A stretch of 64,000 bases of DNA from Bacillota bacterium (GTDB taxonomy: Bacteria; Bacillota; TC1): contig JAGXHY010000033.1 in the NCBI GenBank assembly GCA_024635925.1, positions 79,791 through 143,790 on the forward strand. Direction: 5' to 3'. Shown in pieces: positions 62,925 through 64,000 of this stretch (positions are counted from its first letter, which is position 1; each line of letters starts with the position of its first letter). The notes beneath the pieces were generated by a model that did no database searches, had not been told where the DNA came from, and saw only the letters and a program-made list of their open reading frames with translations. A program made the position numbers and the translations under genes.

Positions 62925-63941
62925 ATGAAAAAATTTTTATTGGTTTTAATGGTACTATTATTTGGTGTACTAGCTGTAGGTTGCGGCGACACCGACGATG
63001 AGGCTAACGCAGACTTAAGAGTTGCTTTAGCTTTAACTGGTGCTATTAACGATGGCGGTTGGAATCAGGGAGCATATGAAGCTTTAGTGATGACTGAGGA
63101 GCAGTTTGATGCTGAAATAGCTTATAATGAAAACACTTTGCCAGCTCAATATCTACAAGTTATCAGATCTTATGCAAAAGATGGCTACAATGTAATTATT
63201 GCTAATGGTGCTCAGTTTACTGATGCTGTTAATGAAGTTGCTGCAGAGTATCCAGATGCTAGATTTCTAATTACAAGCTCAGACAGAAACTCTCAATTTG
63301 GTAACGGTACAAACGTTGCTGGAGTATTAGCTGACGGAGTAGAGCAAGGTTTCTTACAAGGTGTTACAGCAGCTCTAATGGCTGAGAACCTTGGAGTTAA
63401 CAAAATAGCTGCTGTTCTTGGAGCAGAGATTCCTGCATTCAAGACTATTGTAGAAGGTTTTGAAGTTGGAGCTAAGTATATTACACCTAACATTGAAGTA
63501 GTATCAGCTTTCTCTGGAACAAATGAAGACCCTAACAAACTAAAAGAGATAGCTATATCTTTTATAGATCAAGGGGCTGGAATTGTAATGTCTTATGCTA
63601 ACCAAGCATCAAGAGGCGGATATGAAGCTGCACAACAAAGAGGAAAACTTGCTATAGGTGCTAGTTCAAGTCCTGAGTTGTTTGCTGCTTACGAGCAAAC
63701 CCTTTCAGGTTCAGCTACTGCTAGATTGACTTTGGCTATTGCCGATGTTGTTGGCTTGATTGCTGAAGGTGAATTTGATGGAGGAAATTATATCTACGGA
63801 ATTGAAGAAGGTGTTGTAGCATTCGTATTTAATGATAACGAGCCTGAAGTTCAAAAAGTTAAGGCTGAAGTAGAAAAAATTATTGCTGATGTAAAAGATG
63901 GTACGATTGATATAAATGCTCTATATGAAATGAGTAAATAA
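62925..63941 (+). CDS. BMP/PnrA-family substrate-binding lipoprotein, copy 4
   Basis: A 338-residue lipoprotein with lipobox Cys20 (LAVGC) and the family GGWNQGAYEA opening. It is clearly more distant from copies 1-3, with AAVLGAEIPAFKT replacing VGGMEIPP, so ligand preference may differ. It is flanked by its own promoter, inverted repeat and terminator and appears monocistronic, again without permease or ATPase genes. A purine nucleoside ligand is the family expectation, not seen directly. Confidence 0.85.
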   Translation: MKKFLLVLMVLLFGVLAVGCGDTDDEANADLRVALALTGAINDGGWNQGAYEALVMTEEQFDAEIAYNENTLPAQYLQVIRSYAKDGYNVIIANGAQFTDAVNEVAAEYPDARFLITSSDRNSQFGNGTNVAGVLADGVEQGFLQGVTAALMAENLGVNKIAAVLGAEIPAFKTIVEGFEVGAKYITPNIEVVSAFSGTNEDPNKLKEIAISFIDQGAGIVMSYANQASRGGYEAAQQRGKLAIGASSSPELFAAYEQTLSGSATARLTLAIADVVGLIAEGEFDGGNYIYGIEEGVVAFVFNDNEPEVQKVKAEVEKIIADVKDGTIDINALYEMSK

Positions 63942-63964
63942 TTAACAAATTATTTCTTAAATTA

Positions 63965-64000
63965 AAAAGATAGCTAAGTTTAAACTTAGCTATCTTTTTA
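63965..64000 (+). terminator. Terminator after BMP copy 4
   Basis: AAAGATAGCTAAGTTT pairs with AAACTTAGCTATCTTT, a 16-base perfect stem, then Ts to the window edge. Confidence 0.9.

Overview
The window is about 64 kb of very AT-rich DNA. Nearly every gene lies on the plus strand, spacing is tight, ribosome sites are strong AGGAGG types, and TTG or GTG starts are frequent. Glycine reductase component C, T-box and lysine leaders, a miaB-mutS-mutL-miaA operon and DnaD/DnaC-type replication proteins point to an anaerobic Clostridia-class Firmicute that ferments amino acids and purines. The lineage is inferred; there is no rRNA in the window.

Region 1 (1-4804) holds the end of a glycine reductase operon (grdC, cut by the window edge, and grdD), then glyA and two small membrane proteins. 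Region 2 (4822-28600) is a purine-catabolism island. It opens with two tandem copies of a pseudoknot-like RNA, each with its own terminator. An SsnA-like amidohydrolase follows, then three molybdenum hydroxylases (a three-subunit enzyme, a fused enzyme and a two-subunit enzyme), a dihydropyrimidine-dehydrogenase-like Fe-S flavoprotein, a flavodoxin-like reductase, and three tandem purine-nucleoside-type (BMP/PnrA family) lipoproteins. The island ends with YgeY-like peptidase, YgeW-like carbamoyltransferase, a second SsnA-like deaminase, a threonine-synthase-like PLP enzyme, a hydantoinase and carbamate kinase. Together these could hydroxylate and open the purine ring, deaminate and hydrolyse the pieces, and recover ATP from carbamoyl phosphate. 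Glycine formed could pass to SHMT and glycine reductase. The cluster resembles the known anaerobic urate-degradation cluster of gut bacteria, but ygfK, a ygeX-type lyase and a purine permease are not in the window.

Region 3 (28600-32542) has a minus-strand hemolysin III family gene, two minus-strand tRNAs (Arg, Gly), and a P-type cation ATPase behind a yybP-ykoY (Mn2+) riboswitch. Region 4 (32599-44830) has miaB-mutS-mutL-miaA, a six-tRNA cluster (Pro, Glu, Asp, Thr, Tyr, Gln), leuS, an aminotransferase and the dnaD/dnaC-like pair.

Region 5 (44831-57950) has a lysine riboswitch with dapB-asd-dapA. Next is a decayed pstA fragment with intact pstB, phoB-like, phoR-like and phoU genes, then pgi, a divergent folC-like Mur ligase and nadA-nadB-nadC. 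Region 6 (57951-64000) has a T-box with valS, folC, rex, and a fourth BMP lipoprotein with its own promoter, inverted repeat and terminator.

The least explained signals are the tandem RNA elements at 4872-5045, a CCTA...TAGG inverted repeat shared by the leaders of three BMP lipoprotein genes, and the reduced pst locus.
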